Shown here: positions 1-11,685 of the stretch, piece by piece
Layout: the number at the start of each line of letters is the position of its first letter
Position numbering within the stretch: position 1 is the first letter of the stretch
Assembly (NCBI GenBank): GCA_013397455.1
Contig: VYZB01000745.1
Span: 150,610-214,609, forward strand
Length of the DNA: 64,000 nucleotides
Source: Crotophaga sulcirostris
Lineage: Eukaryota > Chordata > Aves > Cuculiformes > Crotophagidae
Direction of reading: 5' to 3'
The notes under the pieces: generated by a model
What the model saw: the letters and a program-made list of their open reading frames with translations, nothing else
Databases searched by the model: none
What the model was told of the DNA's origin: nothing
Position numbers and translations under genes: made by a program

Positions 1-639
1 TCTTCAGGGCTGCTCTCATTCCGTATTCCAAACCACATGATGTCACTCTGCGAATATAAAGTTGGGGAAGAAGAAGGAAGGAGGGAGCACATTTGGAAGG
101 ATGGTGTTTCTTTCCCCAAGTAACCATCAGGTGTGATGGATCCCTTGTTTTGCTTTGCTTGTGTGTGCAGCTTTTTTTTTGGCCTATTAAACTGTCTTTA
201 TCTCAACCCACGATTTCCCTCACTTTTACCGTTCCGATTTTCTCCCCCATCCCACCAGGAATGGACCAAGTGAGCAGCTGAGTGGTGCTTAGTTTCTCAC
301 CAGGGTTAAATTACAATGACAATTCTCCATTAAGAAAAGAAAGGTTTTACAACAGAGATACAGATCAGGGAAGGACAGGGAGCACAAGCAGCCAGCTATG
401 GCACTATGTAATGTTGGAAGAAGAAGGAAACCAGACATTTAATAACAAAATACCAGCTGCTCTTTCAAAAAGTAATGTGCTGCTTATTTCTTCATGTAGA
501 CCATGCAGCTGTATGACTACCTCTGCCTGAGATTAAGCACTATTATGAAGGTGCAGGTTGAAAACCAAAGGTGGTGGAACTTCAGATGGTGCCTAGTTCA
601 GTTGTGCCTCTGGGAGGTAGATCTAGAAAAACCAAGGAG

Positions 640-849
640 GGACAAATGTAAAGGAAAACCCCTCTGAGGGCTATGAAATGTCAGACACTGGCAGAGGCTT
701 CCCAGGGAGGTGGTTGAGTCCCCATCCCTGGATGTGTTTAAAAGATGGGTACATGAGGTGCTCAGGGATCTGGTTTCATAGGGGACTGGTATGACTGGAC
801 TTGGTGATCTCAAAGGTCTTCTCCAACCAAGCAATTCTATGATTCTATG
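640..849 (+). mobile_element. CR1 3' fragment
   Basis: Shows the CR1 ORF2 C-terminal stretch ([17 protein letters not shown], degenerate) and the 3' end ggacttggtgatctcaaagg, closing with two ATTCTATG units at 830-848. The 5' border is blurred. Confidence 0.85.
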
Positions 850-1558
850 AGACAGCTTGTGAACCTTTGAGCCCCAGCTGCTGGGAATGCCTCCACTTGC
901 TTAGCCTCCAGGTACATCTACCCCATTGTGATCTTCCTCTATGGGCAGCAGAAGACCTCTGGAACAGGGAGGCACCTCTTCCACAGGGCAAAATGGGAGG
1001 AAGATCCCCAGTGTGTATTCAGGAGCTAATGATGAGCTGACCATAACAAAAGCAAGAGGGAAGTTTTTCAGCAAGACTTGACTTTACCCTCTTTTACCAT
1101 GATTACATTTACCAGCAAGGAACTTGCTTCATGCCACAGACTTTTTCCAGTTTAAATATTGTCCCTTTTTTCCTGCTCCATATCCTGGCTGGTAGCCTGA
1201 GTACCTCCCTACCAACTGAAGTTGTGATGTGCCTGTGGAAATCAACATCCTCCCTTGGAGCGCAGTGGCATTATGTTGATTTACTTGCGTGCTGGGTCTG
1301 GCCATGCTGTTGTGTGTGATTTAAACAAGATGTTCCTTAGGCTTAACCGTAAGTGAATAAATGATGCTTGACATTTTGGAGAAGCTCATATTCACTAAAA
1401 ACATTTCTTGTTCCAGCAGACTCACCCTGGCCATTTATTCACTTGGTTTCTCTGCATGCTTTCTCCTGCTCCCTTGATCTCACCTTGGTACGATGCTTCC
1501 AGGACTCCCATGTTCAGAGATTTAACTTCACATATGAGTTAAATCTTTCTTAAAAATA

Positions 1559-1920
1559 TAGAATCATTAAGGTTGGAAATGACCTTTAAGATCACCCAGT
1601 CCAACCATCATCCCAACAGCACCGTGCCTACCAAACCATGTCCTGGAGCATCACATCTACATGTTTTTTGAACACCTTCAGGGAAGACGACTCCACCACT
1701 GCGCTGTGCATCCTCTTCCAGTGCTTCACCACTTTTTTGGTAAAGATTTTTTTTCTGATATCCAATCTAAACCTCCCCTGGCACAACTAGAGGCCATTTC
1801 CTCTTGTCCTATCACTTGTTACTTAGGAGAAGGGACCAACACCTGTCTTGCTACAACTTCCTTTTAGGTAGTTGTAGAGAGCATTAAATCTCCTCTCAGT
1901 TTCTTCTCCAGGCTTCTTGG
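1559..1920 (-). mobile_element. CR1 3' fragment
   Basis: Read on the minus strand it runs from an EKLRGDL-like segment to the GGTTGGACT...CCAACCTTAATGATTCT end at 1559. Degenerate, with stops. Confidence 0.88.
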
Positions 1921-2822
1921 TCCCATCTGAGGTTCCTTCAGTACTTTCTCTGCAGATACTGTCTTTTAACTGAACTCTCAGAGCATCTACAATCATCTGC
2001 TGTTAGGTATGAACCAAGCCATGAAGAAGAGTTGTGTTTGCATCTGGTCAGTGATATCTCCCCCATTCAGACCTGGCTCCTTTCTTTCTATTTGGAAGAC
2101 CAGTATCTCATGTGTTTTCAGCATCAATATCTCTCTCCTGTTCCGTGACTCCAGTGCCTCATGGAAATAAATGATATTCACTGCTGGCCACTCAGATCTA
2201 GACTACAAGCTCAGGATATGAGACAGAGGCCAGAGGGCTGGTTTGGGGTTGTCCTGTGTGGAGTTGTCATGAGTGAAAAATAATTCCTACAGGTAGGAAT
2301 TATTTCCCAGCTACAACTTGACTCCCGAGATGTCCCACAATCTCATGGGTCAGATGAGCCTTTCAACTCATGACCTAAAAAGGGCAGTTCTGACCTTTGG
2401 AGATGTCATTTCTTTAGAGCCTGACTTTGTGTCCAGCATGATGTCACAATTCCTCCAAAAATCATAGCATGAGGGCTGATTTGTTTGTCTTCTGATGAGC
2501 TAGGACATCCTCCAGGACTGCTTATTCCTTCAGAAGAGAGGAAGGACTGCAGCAATACTGGGGGAGAGACGTGCAGGGAGATAGAGGCCTTGCAAAATCA
2601 AGCTTGAAATTCAAGGTTGGAAGGGACCTTCTATTTGATTCCTTCTCAGACTATTATGGTAGGAACCAGGCATCAAATAGGAATGAACAGCCTTTAAAAA
2701 CCCAAGTTACAGGTTCCTGCTTTACAGTGCTGGTGTCGGTACATTGGTATCTCCCAAGCAGGACTTAAAAAACATTTAGGAAGTATTGCACGAGCTATTT
2801 TGATGCTGGAACTGATAGATGC

Positions 2823-3138
2823 ACTCACAGTATCACAGTGTCACAGTATTACAAGGTTAGAAAGTACCTCTGACATCATCGAGTCCAACCCATAACCCAA
2901 CACCAACACCAACCCAGCATCTAAACCCCGGCACTGAGTGCCTCAGCCAATCTCCTCTTAAACACCTCCAGGGTTGGCGACTCCACCACCTCCCTGGGCA
3001 GCGCATTCCAATGGCCAATCACCGTTTCAGTGAAGAACTTTTTTCTAATATCAAGCCTAAACTTTCCCTGAGGAAGCTTGAGTCCATGTCCTCTAGTTGT
3101 GTCACTCCAGATAGACCCACCTTGTTGACTCACACCCT
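2823..3138 (-). mobile_element. CR1 fragment, ATACTGTG-tail group
   Basis: Minus-strand ORF2 remnant ([20 protein letters not shown], then [20 protein letters not shown]) with the tail octamer ATACTGTG in place of ATTCTATG at 2826-2853. Confidence 0.9.
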
Positions 3139-3774
3139 ACTGCATAGGTGGCCGCATTTTACCACTCAATGAAGCCCTCCTCCCCCACCACACACCCACA
3201 CAAACCAGCCTGAAACGTGGTTTGCGGTGCACCTGCTGCTTCAGATAAATCATTCACCCTTGTTGCATCCACTGTTCCTCCTACAGAGAACTTATAGAGT
3301 GCTGCATATAAAAACCAGCTGTTAGCACTTTGGCAGATATCAATCCTTCTCTTTTCCGAAGGGATATTGCTGCCAAACAGGCATAGTTTGGATTTAAATT
3401 CTTCTTCTTGCTCAAAGTTTGGCTGCCTAGATGTCCTTTATTTTCCACGGGCAGATGAAGGTACCTCAGCAGAGCTAATATTACTTGTTAATCTTTGTGG
3501 CATTCAGCGGAGCACGGAGGAATGGAAAATTCTTTGCAAAGTTTTTGTTCTTCGAGAGAGAACTGAAGAGATTTAGAACTGCCAATTGCTCGGCCAGCAG
3601 CAAACAGAGGCTTCTGCTTCCCATGGGAGAAAATATGCATGTTTTTATGTCAGTTTAGACCTGTTTTGTTTATCTGTCTTTGATTTGGTATCACTGCCTC
3701 CCTTTCCCCATTGACCTAGGTTACATCTAAGGGCATTTTCCTCTTATCTGCCCCCAGCTGGGTTGAACTGTTGG

Positions 3775-3918
3775 GTCACATTGTCACAGTATCACAGTAT
3801 TACAAGGTTGGAAAGGACCTCTGAGATCCTTGAGTCCAACCTATAACCCAACACTAACACCAACCCAGCATCTAAACCCTGGCACTGAGTGCCTCAGCCA
3901 ATCTCCTCTTAAACACCT
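3775..3918 (-). mobile_element. CR1 tail, ATACTGTG-tail group
   Basis: Only the last ~145 bp of the element survive: tail octamers, the GGTTGGACTCAAGGATC block and the LAEALSA codons. Strongly 5'-truncated. Confidence 0.9.
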
Positions 3919-4265
3919 AAGTGCAGAAAAGAGTTGAAGGAGAGAAATCATTTTAACAGTGAAACCTCTGGCAGCATGGGTGGGAGTAAAAGGGCTAAGG
4001 ATCTATGGAAAAGCTTAGGTGCTTACTGGGTGAGGGTTACATCTGTGGTTCAGCCTAGCTGCAAGAAGAATACACGCAATCCATCCTTGTTCTGCCAGCT
4101 GTTTGCACCAGAAGACCACTGCAGGAAAGCTTTGCATTGTGCTGATCATCTTCCTTTCTGCTTCATTGGCAAAATGATTCTGTCTAATTAGACCCCCTGT
4201 GTATGATCAATATAAGATGATGCAAAGCAAGGGCAGCATGGGATGTTGGCATCTAAGTGGCCCAA

Positions 4266-4434
4266 TCATAGAACTGTAGAACCATTAAGGTTGGAAAAGA
4301 CCTCTAAACTCATCCAGTCCAACCCCACCATGCTGGCTAAACCATGTCCCAAAGTACCACTTCTACGCATTTTTTTGAACACTGCCAGGGATGGAGACTC
4401 CATCACTTCCCTGGGTGGCTTGTTCAAATGGTTG
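4266..4434 (-). mobile_element. CR1 3' fragment, older
   Basis: Minus-strand CR1 end with GGTTGGACTGGATGAG and a degenerate tail. It stops where the next, younger CR1 begins, suggesting that copy landed in it or beside it. Confidence 0.85.
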
Positions 4435-4436
4435 GT

Positions 4437-4790
4437 GACAGTGTCACAGCGTCACAGTATTACAAGGTTGGAAAGGACCTCTGAGATCATCGAGTCCAAC
4501 CTATAACCCAACACCAACCCCAACCCAGCATCTAAACCCTGGCACTGAGTGCCTCAGCCAATCTCCTCTTAAACACCTCCAGGATTGGTGACTCCACCAC
4601 CTCCCTGGGCAGCGCATTCCCATGGCCAATCACCCTTTCAGGGAAGAATTTTTTCCTAATATCAAGCCTAAACCTCCCCTGACAAAGCCTGAGTCCATGT
4701 CCTCTAGTTCTGTCCCTGGTCACCTGAGAGAAGAGACCAACCCCTGCCTGACCACAACCTCCTTTTAGGCAGTTGTAGAGAGCAAATCTC
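4437..4790 (-). mobile_element. CR1 fragment, ATACTGTG-tail group
   Basis: Minus-strand ORF2 C-terminus: [60 protein letters not shown]. Close to the copies at 46752 and 56428. A 10-bp direct repeat (agcaaatctc twice, 4782-4801) lies at its 5' edge. Confidence 0.92.
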
Positions 4791-5559
4791 AGCAAATCTC
4801 TTTTACTCTCAGTAAAAGTGAATGTGCCACCCAGGCTGACCCAGAAACCTTGGGGATGGTGCTTAAAGTCACATTTTCCCTGGTTGGCTGTGCCCAGGAA
4901 GAAAACAGCTGGGTGCTGTGGAACCAGCAATGCAGGATGAGGGCAGTTGGCATCAACTGATTTAATCCACAGTTTGTCTGGAGGGCACAGGAGGGCTCCA
5001 GTCTCTGTAGGGCTGTGTGAAGCAAGAGACACAGTAATTTGGACCTCATGCATAACAAAAATTGACTGCTTAGCTGTTGTCTTTCTGAAACCATTAATTT
5101 TGGAACGACTAAATGAGAGGGGGAAGGTTACAGGAGGAATGTGTTCCAAAGGGTGCTTGAAAATACTGCACAGTCTATCCAGTGGGGCTGACATTCTGTA
5201 AAGGTCTCCACCAGTTAGATTTCGCTGTGATTGTATTTTAGACTCATGAGAAGCAGCATTTGCTCATGCTCAGCTCCAGCACTTGCTCTCTGCGAGGGCA
5301 GTGCTCCAGGGAACAGCCCTGCATTGTTTGTGCCACGCGGGATGAAGGCATCGGGCAGCTGTGGATGGAATGAGGTGCCCCTCATGACACTGATATGGCA
5401 GGAGTGTCAGGTGGCATGAGAGCATCATCAAAATAGCCACTGCCACCACTTTAGGAGAACAATAGGGCTAGAAGGCACTGTGCTTTGGGACTAGGGAGAG
5501 AGAAAAGGGTGATTTTTTCCAATTTGCCTTTTGCCACTGCTTTGTTTTGGTGCCGTGAA

Positions 5560-5941
5560 TACTTCCCTGGGGATGCAGTTCCAGTGCTCCACTACCCTCT
5601 GGGTGAAGAACTTTTTCCTAATATCCAACCTAACCCTCCCCTGGCCCACCTTCCTGCCATTCCCTCGGGTCCTGTCCTTGGGCACCAGAGAGAAGAGCTC
5701 AGCACCTGCTCCTCCTCCTCCCCTGGTGAGGAAGCAGAGAACTTCAGTGAGGTCTCCCCTCAGTCTCCTCTTCCCAAGCCTGAACAGACCAAGTGGATTC
5801 AGCCTCTCCTCCTGCGACTTCCCATCTAGACCCTTCACCAATTTTGTGGCCTCCTCTGGACACTCTCTTTACACTCTTTTTATCCTGTGGCACCCAAAAC
5901 TGCACCCAGTACTCAAGATGGGGCACACCAGAGTGAAGTAG
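5560..5941 (-). mobile_element. CR1 fragment, 3' part split by an LTR
   Basis: Minus-strand ORF2 tail (GRPHLEYWVQF-like start, RRLRGDLTEVLCFL, GAELFSLVPKDRTRGNG). The element continues at 6867-7034 beyond the nested LTR. The extreme 3' end is missing or decayed. Confidence 0.85.
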
Positions 5942-6866
5942 TGTCAGAGCCCACTCCCACCCCGGGGGTCTCTCCTCCTCCAGACCTGTTCAGTCAGAGA
6001 AAGAAGGGTCCACGACTTGGAGACTGACAAATCCCGCAGGGAAAATTCAAAAAGTGTTTATTTTGGGCACAACCAAAACAGCAAATCAGTATTTGTTTTG
6101 GACACTGTCAACCCAGAAAAATCAATATTTTGGGCACAGCAAAAATATTGAATCAAATACTTCCCAAAAGTTGCAAAAAAAGCAGAGCTCAATCTGTTCA
6201 GATCACAACCTGATCCCCTCAAGGCAGCTGGACAAAACAACACAACTCTGATCCGATGCACAGTAGCACCATGGAAAAAAAAAGAAGAAAGGAAAGAAGA
6301 GAGAGAGAGGAATAAGAGTAGGGGGGGTGGGAAGAGGACAATAGTCCCCACTCCATGAGCTTCTGGAAAACGTGGTCTTCAGGAGCTCGTGGTCCTGCGG
6401 TTCCTCTGCAGTATCTCTGGGTTCCATGGGGTGGTGGGCACACTCCTGCCTTCTTGGTGGGCTTTATTTAGAGGACAAGCCCATGTCCCTCCCCCCTATT
6501 AGCATGAGGACTGGTCTTGCTATGAAAGTTCTCGAATTGGTGCAGGCGCAGAAGCTCCTTTGGGAAGGTTCTGGAATTGGGGCTGGGGGCTCCAGGGTCC
6601 CTGGCAGCTCAACAGACTCTTGCCAGAAGAACCTCTGCCTGAGCCCTCTGGGTCCACATGGGCAGTCAGGTGGGGGCGGGGGGGGAAGCATCTGCTGCTG
6701 CACCTCTTCCCCCTCCTCTGCAGCAGCACCTTCAGCCCATCAGGAGCTACAGCCCTCCAGAAGGTGTTAAAGACAAGGACAGAAGCAGAGTCAGAGATGT
6801 TTAAGGCAACACAAGTAGAATGGGTTGATGTTTAAGACAGCAATAGAAGTGGAGTCAGTCTCTACA
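5942..6866 (-). mobile_element. LTR-like insertion, 925 bp, nested in a CR1
   Basis: On the minus strand it starts TGTAGAGACT (6866 downward) and ends CTCTGACA (5942). Flanks are AGTAG (5937-5941) and AGCAG (6867-6871), a 5-bp duplication with one mismatch. A minus-strand AATAAA lies at 6057-6062, about 115 nt before the end, as in an LTR R/U5. CR1 coding sequence stops at one edge and resumes at the other, which supports these borders. A second AGTAG at 6814-6818 gives an alternative upper border. The family is not recognised; a 5-bp duplication would fit ERVL or ERV1. Confidence 0.65.
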
Positions 6867-7034
6867 AGCAGAGTGGGACAATGCCCTTCCTCACCCAGCT
6901 GGCAATGCTTGATGCACCTCAGGACACGGTTGCCCTTTTGGCTGCCAGGGCACTGTAGGGTCTTGTTCAACTTGTCATCGACCAGAACCCCCAGGCCCCT
7001 CTCTGCAGGGCTGCTCCCTGTCTGTATGGACATC
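6867..7034 (-). mobile_element. CR1 fragment, 5' part split by an LTR
   Basis: Minus strand codes [30 protein letters not shown] and GEEGHCPTLL, the segment just after the CR1 reverse transcriptase. Together with 5560-5941 it forms one interrupted element. Confidence 0.85.
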
Positions 7035-7432
7035 AGTTGAGGAGCGACTGAGGGAGCTGGGGCTGTTTAGCCTGGAGAAGAGGAGGCTCAGGGGTGACCT
7101 CATTGCTCTCTACAACTGCCTAAAAGGAGGTTGTAGTCAGGCAGGGGTTGGTCTCTTCTCCCAGGGACAGAACTAGAGGACATGGACTCAAGCTTCGTCA
7201 GGGAGGGGTTAGGCTTGATATTAGGAAAAAGTTCTTCCCTGAAAGGGTGATTGGCCATGGGAATGCGCTGCCCAGGGAGGTGGTGGAGTCACCAACCCTG
7301 GAGGTGTTTAAGGGGAGATTGGCTGAGGCACTCAGTGCCATGGTTTAGATGCTGGGTTGGTGTTGGTGTTGGGTTCTAGGTTGGACTCGATGATCTCAGA
7401 GGTCCTTTCCAACCTTGTGATACTGTGATCCA
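7035..7432 (+). mobile_element. CR1 fragment, ATACTGTG-tail group
   Basis: Starts at a [22 protein letters not shown] segment (ttgaggagcgactgagg) and runs through ...[20 protein letters not shown] to a short tail gatactgtgat. A small deletion has removed the codons between LFS and DRTRG that its relatives have. It lies head-to-head with the CR1 at 6867-7034. Confidence 0.92.
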
Positions 7433-9675
7433 GGGTTGCTGTGCCCCAGGTGCAAAATCCTAACCTATATCCCAGGGGTGCCCCTGAAGGATTTTCAAGG
7501 CTCTGAGACCTCTAGGCAGGAAAAGACACAGAGGAACTGTTTCATGAGAATCAATAAAGGTTTCTTTTTATTTTAATTCCCTTTTACATACACCTGTGGT
7601 TTGTCATTTTCCGCTTGTTACTTTGGTCCATACAGAAAGCAGAAGTGGAGGAATGTAAACCAAATGCCCGCCTGATGACACACACAAGGCAATGTCCCCG
7701 TAACAGGTAGAAAGAAATCACAGTTTTGTCCTTTAGTTTGTCAGTTTTGTCCCTCTTCTGAAGTGAAATAAGGTCTTAAAACCCACTTCAGTGAAAATGC
7801 TTGTGTTGGAGGGGGAAGAACACACCCCAGCTCCTTTGCCTCCTGCTCAGACCAAGAGTGGATATCTTGAAAGCAGGCTCCTTGGGCAGAGCCTGGCAGA
7901 CCACTGGGAATGGCTGGGTAATGCCCAGACCCCATTACTTCTGGCGACCACCATGGTTGGATCACCCTGAAGCTGCTGAGACAAAGCAATGAGTTTTAGC
8001 AGTAGGGTTGCCCCTTGGTGCACGCCCCAGCCCACGCAGGTGGCAAGAGATGGATAAAGCATTTCTGGACACAGGGATGTGCCATGGGGATGGGTTTGGG
8101 TGATGGTGCTTGGCTGTGCCTGACTTTCCTCTTCTGCCAACTGACTTTCCCAGCTCTACCTCCTCCAACCTGTCCTTTGATTCTCTAAAACATTTCACCT
8201 CCAACAACGAGTGGGTTCTTGCTCACCCTTCCCTGCAGCCTCCGAAGAAGAAGGATTAATTTAGGGAGAGAAAAGCCAAAAGGTAAAAGCTTTGCCTAGT
8301 GAGAAGCATTCAGCTCTATATTTAGAAGGGCTCATGTCTGTTGCAATGCTCTGGTTTAAATGGATGCTACTTCCCTGGTGAAGTCATTGTTTTGTCTCCT
8401 GTTTTAGGTACTTGAGGTCTGCCTGTTTGGAGAACATCCTTCATCTAAGCTTCTTTTGAGCAGTCTTTCAAGTGGATATTGTATCTCTGTTTCAGAGGAT
8501 ATAGGCCCAGGCATTTTGAAAATCCAGTGCAGGCTAATCCCATCTATCTCAAACATCTTAATCCCATGTCTTTTTCTAGCCAAATATCTACCACATCCTA
8601 AATCCCCACATGTAGAAGCTGAAGCCAATGCAAAAACCTAATGTTGTCACTCATGAAGCATCTCAAGAGAGGAGGCTGCCACTCAGACCATCTTCTGTCT
8701 CTTAATCTCTGCTTTCTGGTCTTGTGGTGCCATTGATCTAAAGCAAAAAGACTCCTTGAAATACAGGTGGCAAATAAGGTTTTGGGGACAGAGGAGGTCA
8801 TTTGTTTGAATCATTATTCTTTATCCTAATCAGAATTTATGGGTGAAACCCACCCCGTGGAAATGAAGAGATATTTCGGTGTTGATTTTCATAGGGTCTG
8901 GATTTAATCCCAAATAGATGCCAGCACATCTGTATTCTTGCACATCACATTGCTAGGCCAGAATCCTTAATCCACAGCCTGAGTAAGATGATCAAATACC
9001 ATCAACAAGTTTATGTGCCAGGAAAACAATTGCTATGGTCACAGATAGAAGTGACTCGGTGGAAAACAGGAGAAATAAGTTTGAATTCCAGGTTCTTATG
9101 CTATGTTGTGCTAATGTACCCCCTTTTTTCAGATGAAAAAAGAAGGAAAAAGTGCCAGTGAAGATGAAGAAGAAGAGAAAGTTGTACTGACTTTGTACAT
9201 TTGCTCTCCCAAGACATCCTCTGTGTAGAAGAGAGTGTAACTGAGCAATAGAGTCTAACTCTGTCAAACCTGTGCTGGGTAGCAAGGTCTGTCTGAAAAA
9301 GAAGCCGGATTTATAAGACTTTCTAATTACTTATGATCATCTAGGTCAACTCTTCCATAACTTATTTTGTTCCTGGTCCCTGCCAGACTCTGAGTTGATT
9401 TCCAGCCCTGCCTTGCCTCGCTGGAGTCTTGTAAAGCTGTTCTGAATTAGGACAAAGCTTGTTGGACTCTCTTCTTTGCTCCCTTGCGAAGCAGCATCGC
9501 TGGCTGGGAGTCCTGAATGCCACCAAGGGACATGGTCAGAGAGGAGGTGGCCCCAGATTGGAGCAGTAATTTCAACAGGAAACAGATGCAAAGGCATTTC
9601 AAGGGACAGTTCTGCAAGCATGCCTCGAAGCAGCACTAATGTACCAACCTAGAGAAGGATGCAAGAAACCACATG

Positions 9676-9842
9676 AGCAGAGAGGTGGTGGATGCCCCAG
9701 CCCTGGAAACATTCAGGGTCAGGTTGGATGGGTCTCTGAGCAACCTGGTTGGAGATGTCCCTGCTCACTGCAGGGGGGTTGGACTGGATGACTTTCATAG
9801 TCCCTTCCAACCCAAACCATTCTATGATTTTATTATTCTAGA
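9676..9842 (+). mobile_element. CR1 3' fragment
   Basis: SREVVDAPALETFRVRLDGS followed by the LVGDVPAHCRGVGLDDF-type 3' end and a decayed ATTCTATG tail. Confidence 0.88.
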
Positions 9843-11548
9843 TCAAAATATTAAACTTAAGTTAAACAAGAATATTTAATAGCACTGCACCAGCTCTAAC
9901 CTCAAGCCCTCTGAAGCCAGTGGAAAGACATGGTGTGAACTTTGCAGGTCATACTGAATGGCTTGAGATTTTCTATCTCAAAAAACGTGAACAAATTCAG
10001 TTGTAGGATGAAATGCTGTGCCAAGATTTGTAAACCTTCCCCTCATCCGTGGGAAAGGTTTCAGATGAACCTGACTTGATATTTCTTTTAATGCTCCCCT
10101 GTGACTTTCTTTTCTCCACTTGCTTCCCAAGGTCTGGCAAAACCTTGATATTATCTTCAACTTTGTATACCGTGGGGATAACTTAAACCTCAAAGACATG
10201 AAGACTTGGAGGATCTGAGTTCACATGCAAGTAGGATAGAAAAGAAAGAAAGGGCTAAGAAAAACCCCTACTGGCTGAAACACCTGAGTGTGGCAAAGTG
10301 TACGGCAGTGGGGAGAAGAGGCTCCTCTGGACACGACCAGATAAAATGGGATTGTTCTGTGTGACAGCTGATGCCTTGAGTGTCCTTTTATTTAATCCCA
10401 AAGAGCAAGCCTGGTCTGTGATTCTCAGCAGAGTATTTCAGTAGTTAAGAGTTGGAAGCTTTATTTTAATTCCATTATGCAAATCGTCCACGAGTCCTGA
10501 GCTGTGGTCTAGATTCAGATCTGTTTTGCCTTGGCACTAGACGGAGTTAACTCGATTAACTTCAGTGGAATAGCTCCTGCCTCCTGCCAACAAGTATAAA
10601 ATCAACATCAAGCCTGTTTCAAACTGTCCTGCCCTAGACATTACCTTCAAATGACTCTGCCTGTTCATTACAGCTGTCCTGTCCACCACAGAGAGCTCTG
10701 CTTGGGAGAAGCCAGACACCGCACAGACCCCATCAGAGCACTCAACAGAACCTGATGAAATAAACAAAGGATAACTTATAATAATTATTTTATTGGTTAT
10801 AATCCTTCTTAAACGAGGTGTAAGGACAAGGAGTGTTTTTCTTGCTCTCTTTTCATAAATTAACGTGGAAGAAGACTGTTTTGACAACACGACCTTCCAC
10901 CTCTGCCAGGGCACCTGTGCTCTCAACCTGTCGTGATGGTTATGATGAGACTAGGGTACTCTGCAGCTGATCTGAGTAAATCATGTTCCCACCCTGATGC
11001 TCTGGATTGGTTTTGAAAGTGAGAGTTGAGATTGGCTTCTAGTCGCAAAAAAATCCTGAATCTGCATCCAGTTAAAATGGAAAATTAAAAGCTTAACCAA
11101 GTTATTTAAATAAGTTTTTTTGGATTTCTTTTTTTTTTTTGGAAAAAAGGGAGTTAGGACTCCAATCAAGCTGAATTTCTGATCAATACAGAGGGCAAGG
11201 TTGTCCACTCTGCTTGTGTCCTTTTTGTGGCCTTCTGTACCCAAGTGGCCTTAAAGCTCAAAAGTCGTTGCTGGTCCACCACCAAGCCTTACACATGAAG
11301 TAGGCACGTGGGAGTCTGCTAGCAATGCCAAATACACACATCTGAGTCCCAGCTTCAACTGCTGAACTCTCTGTAGAAGACACCTGCTCTAAAATCTCCT
11401 AAATAACCTACAAACCAAAGACCATCCTGTGAAGACATCTGTTAGCACTGAGAAAAGAGGTATCCTCATTAGGACGCAATTTGGTTATTATAAACCAGCA
11501 AATTAATTTGGGGTTAACCACCAAACAAAGCACATTAGTCATGTATGT

Positions 11549-11685
11549 GGCTGAGTCACCATCCCTGTAGGTGTTTAAAGGACAGGTAGATGAGGTGCTC
11601 AGGGATCTGGTCTAATAGTAGACAGGTATGGTTCAACTCAATGATCTCAAAGGTCTTTTCCAACCAAACGATCCTATGATTTCTA
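11549..11685 (+). mobile_element. CR1 tail
   Basis: Last ~135 bp of a CR1: SPSL-like codons, ggacaggtatggttcaactc, then aatgatctcaaaggtctttt and one octamer. Confidence 0.85.

Noticed and set aside
5942..6813. Upper LTR border at 6813 with a perfect AGTAG duplication
   Set aside because: CR1 similarity resumes only at 6867, so 53 bp would stay unexplained; kept as an alternative in the feature.
7436..7640. Second LTR, suggested by aatcaataaagg and a T-rich stretch
   Set aside because: No TG/CA ends or target duplication could be found.
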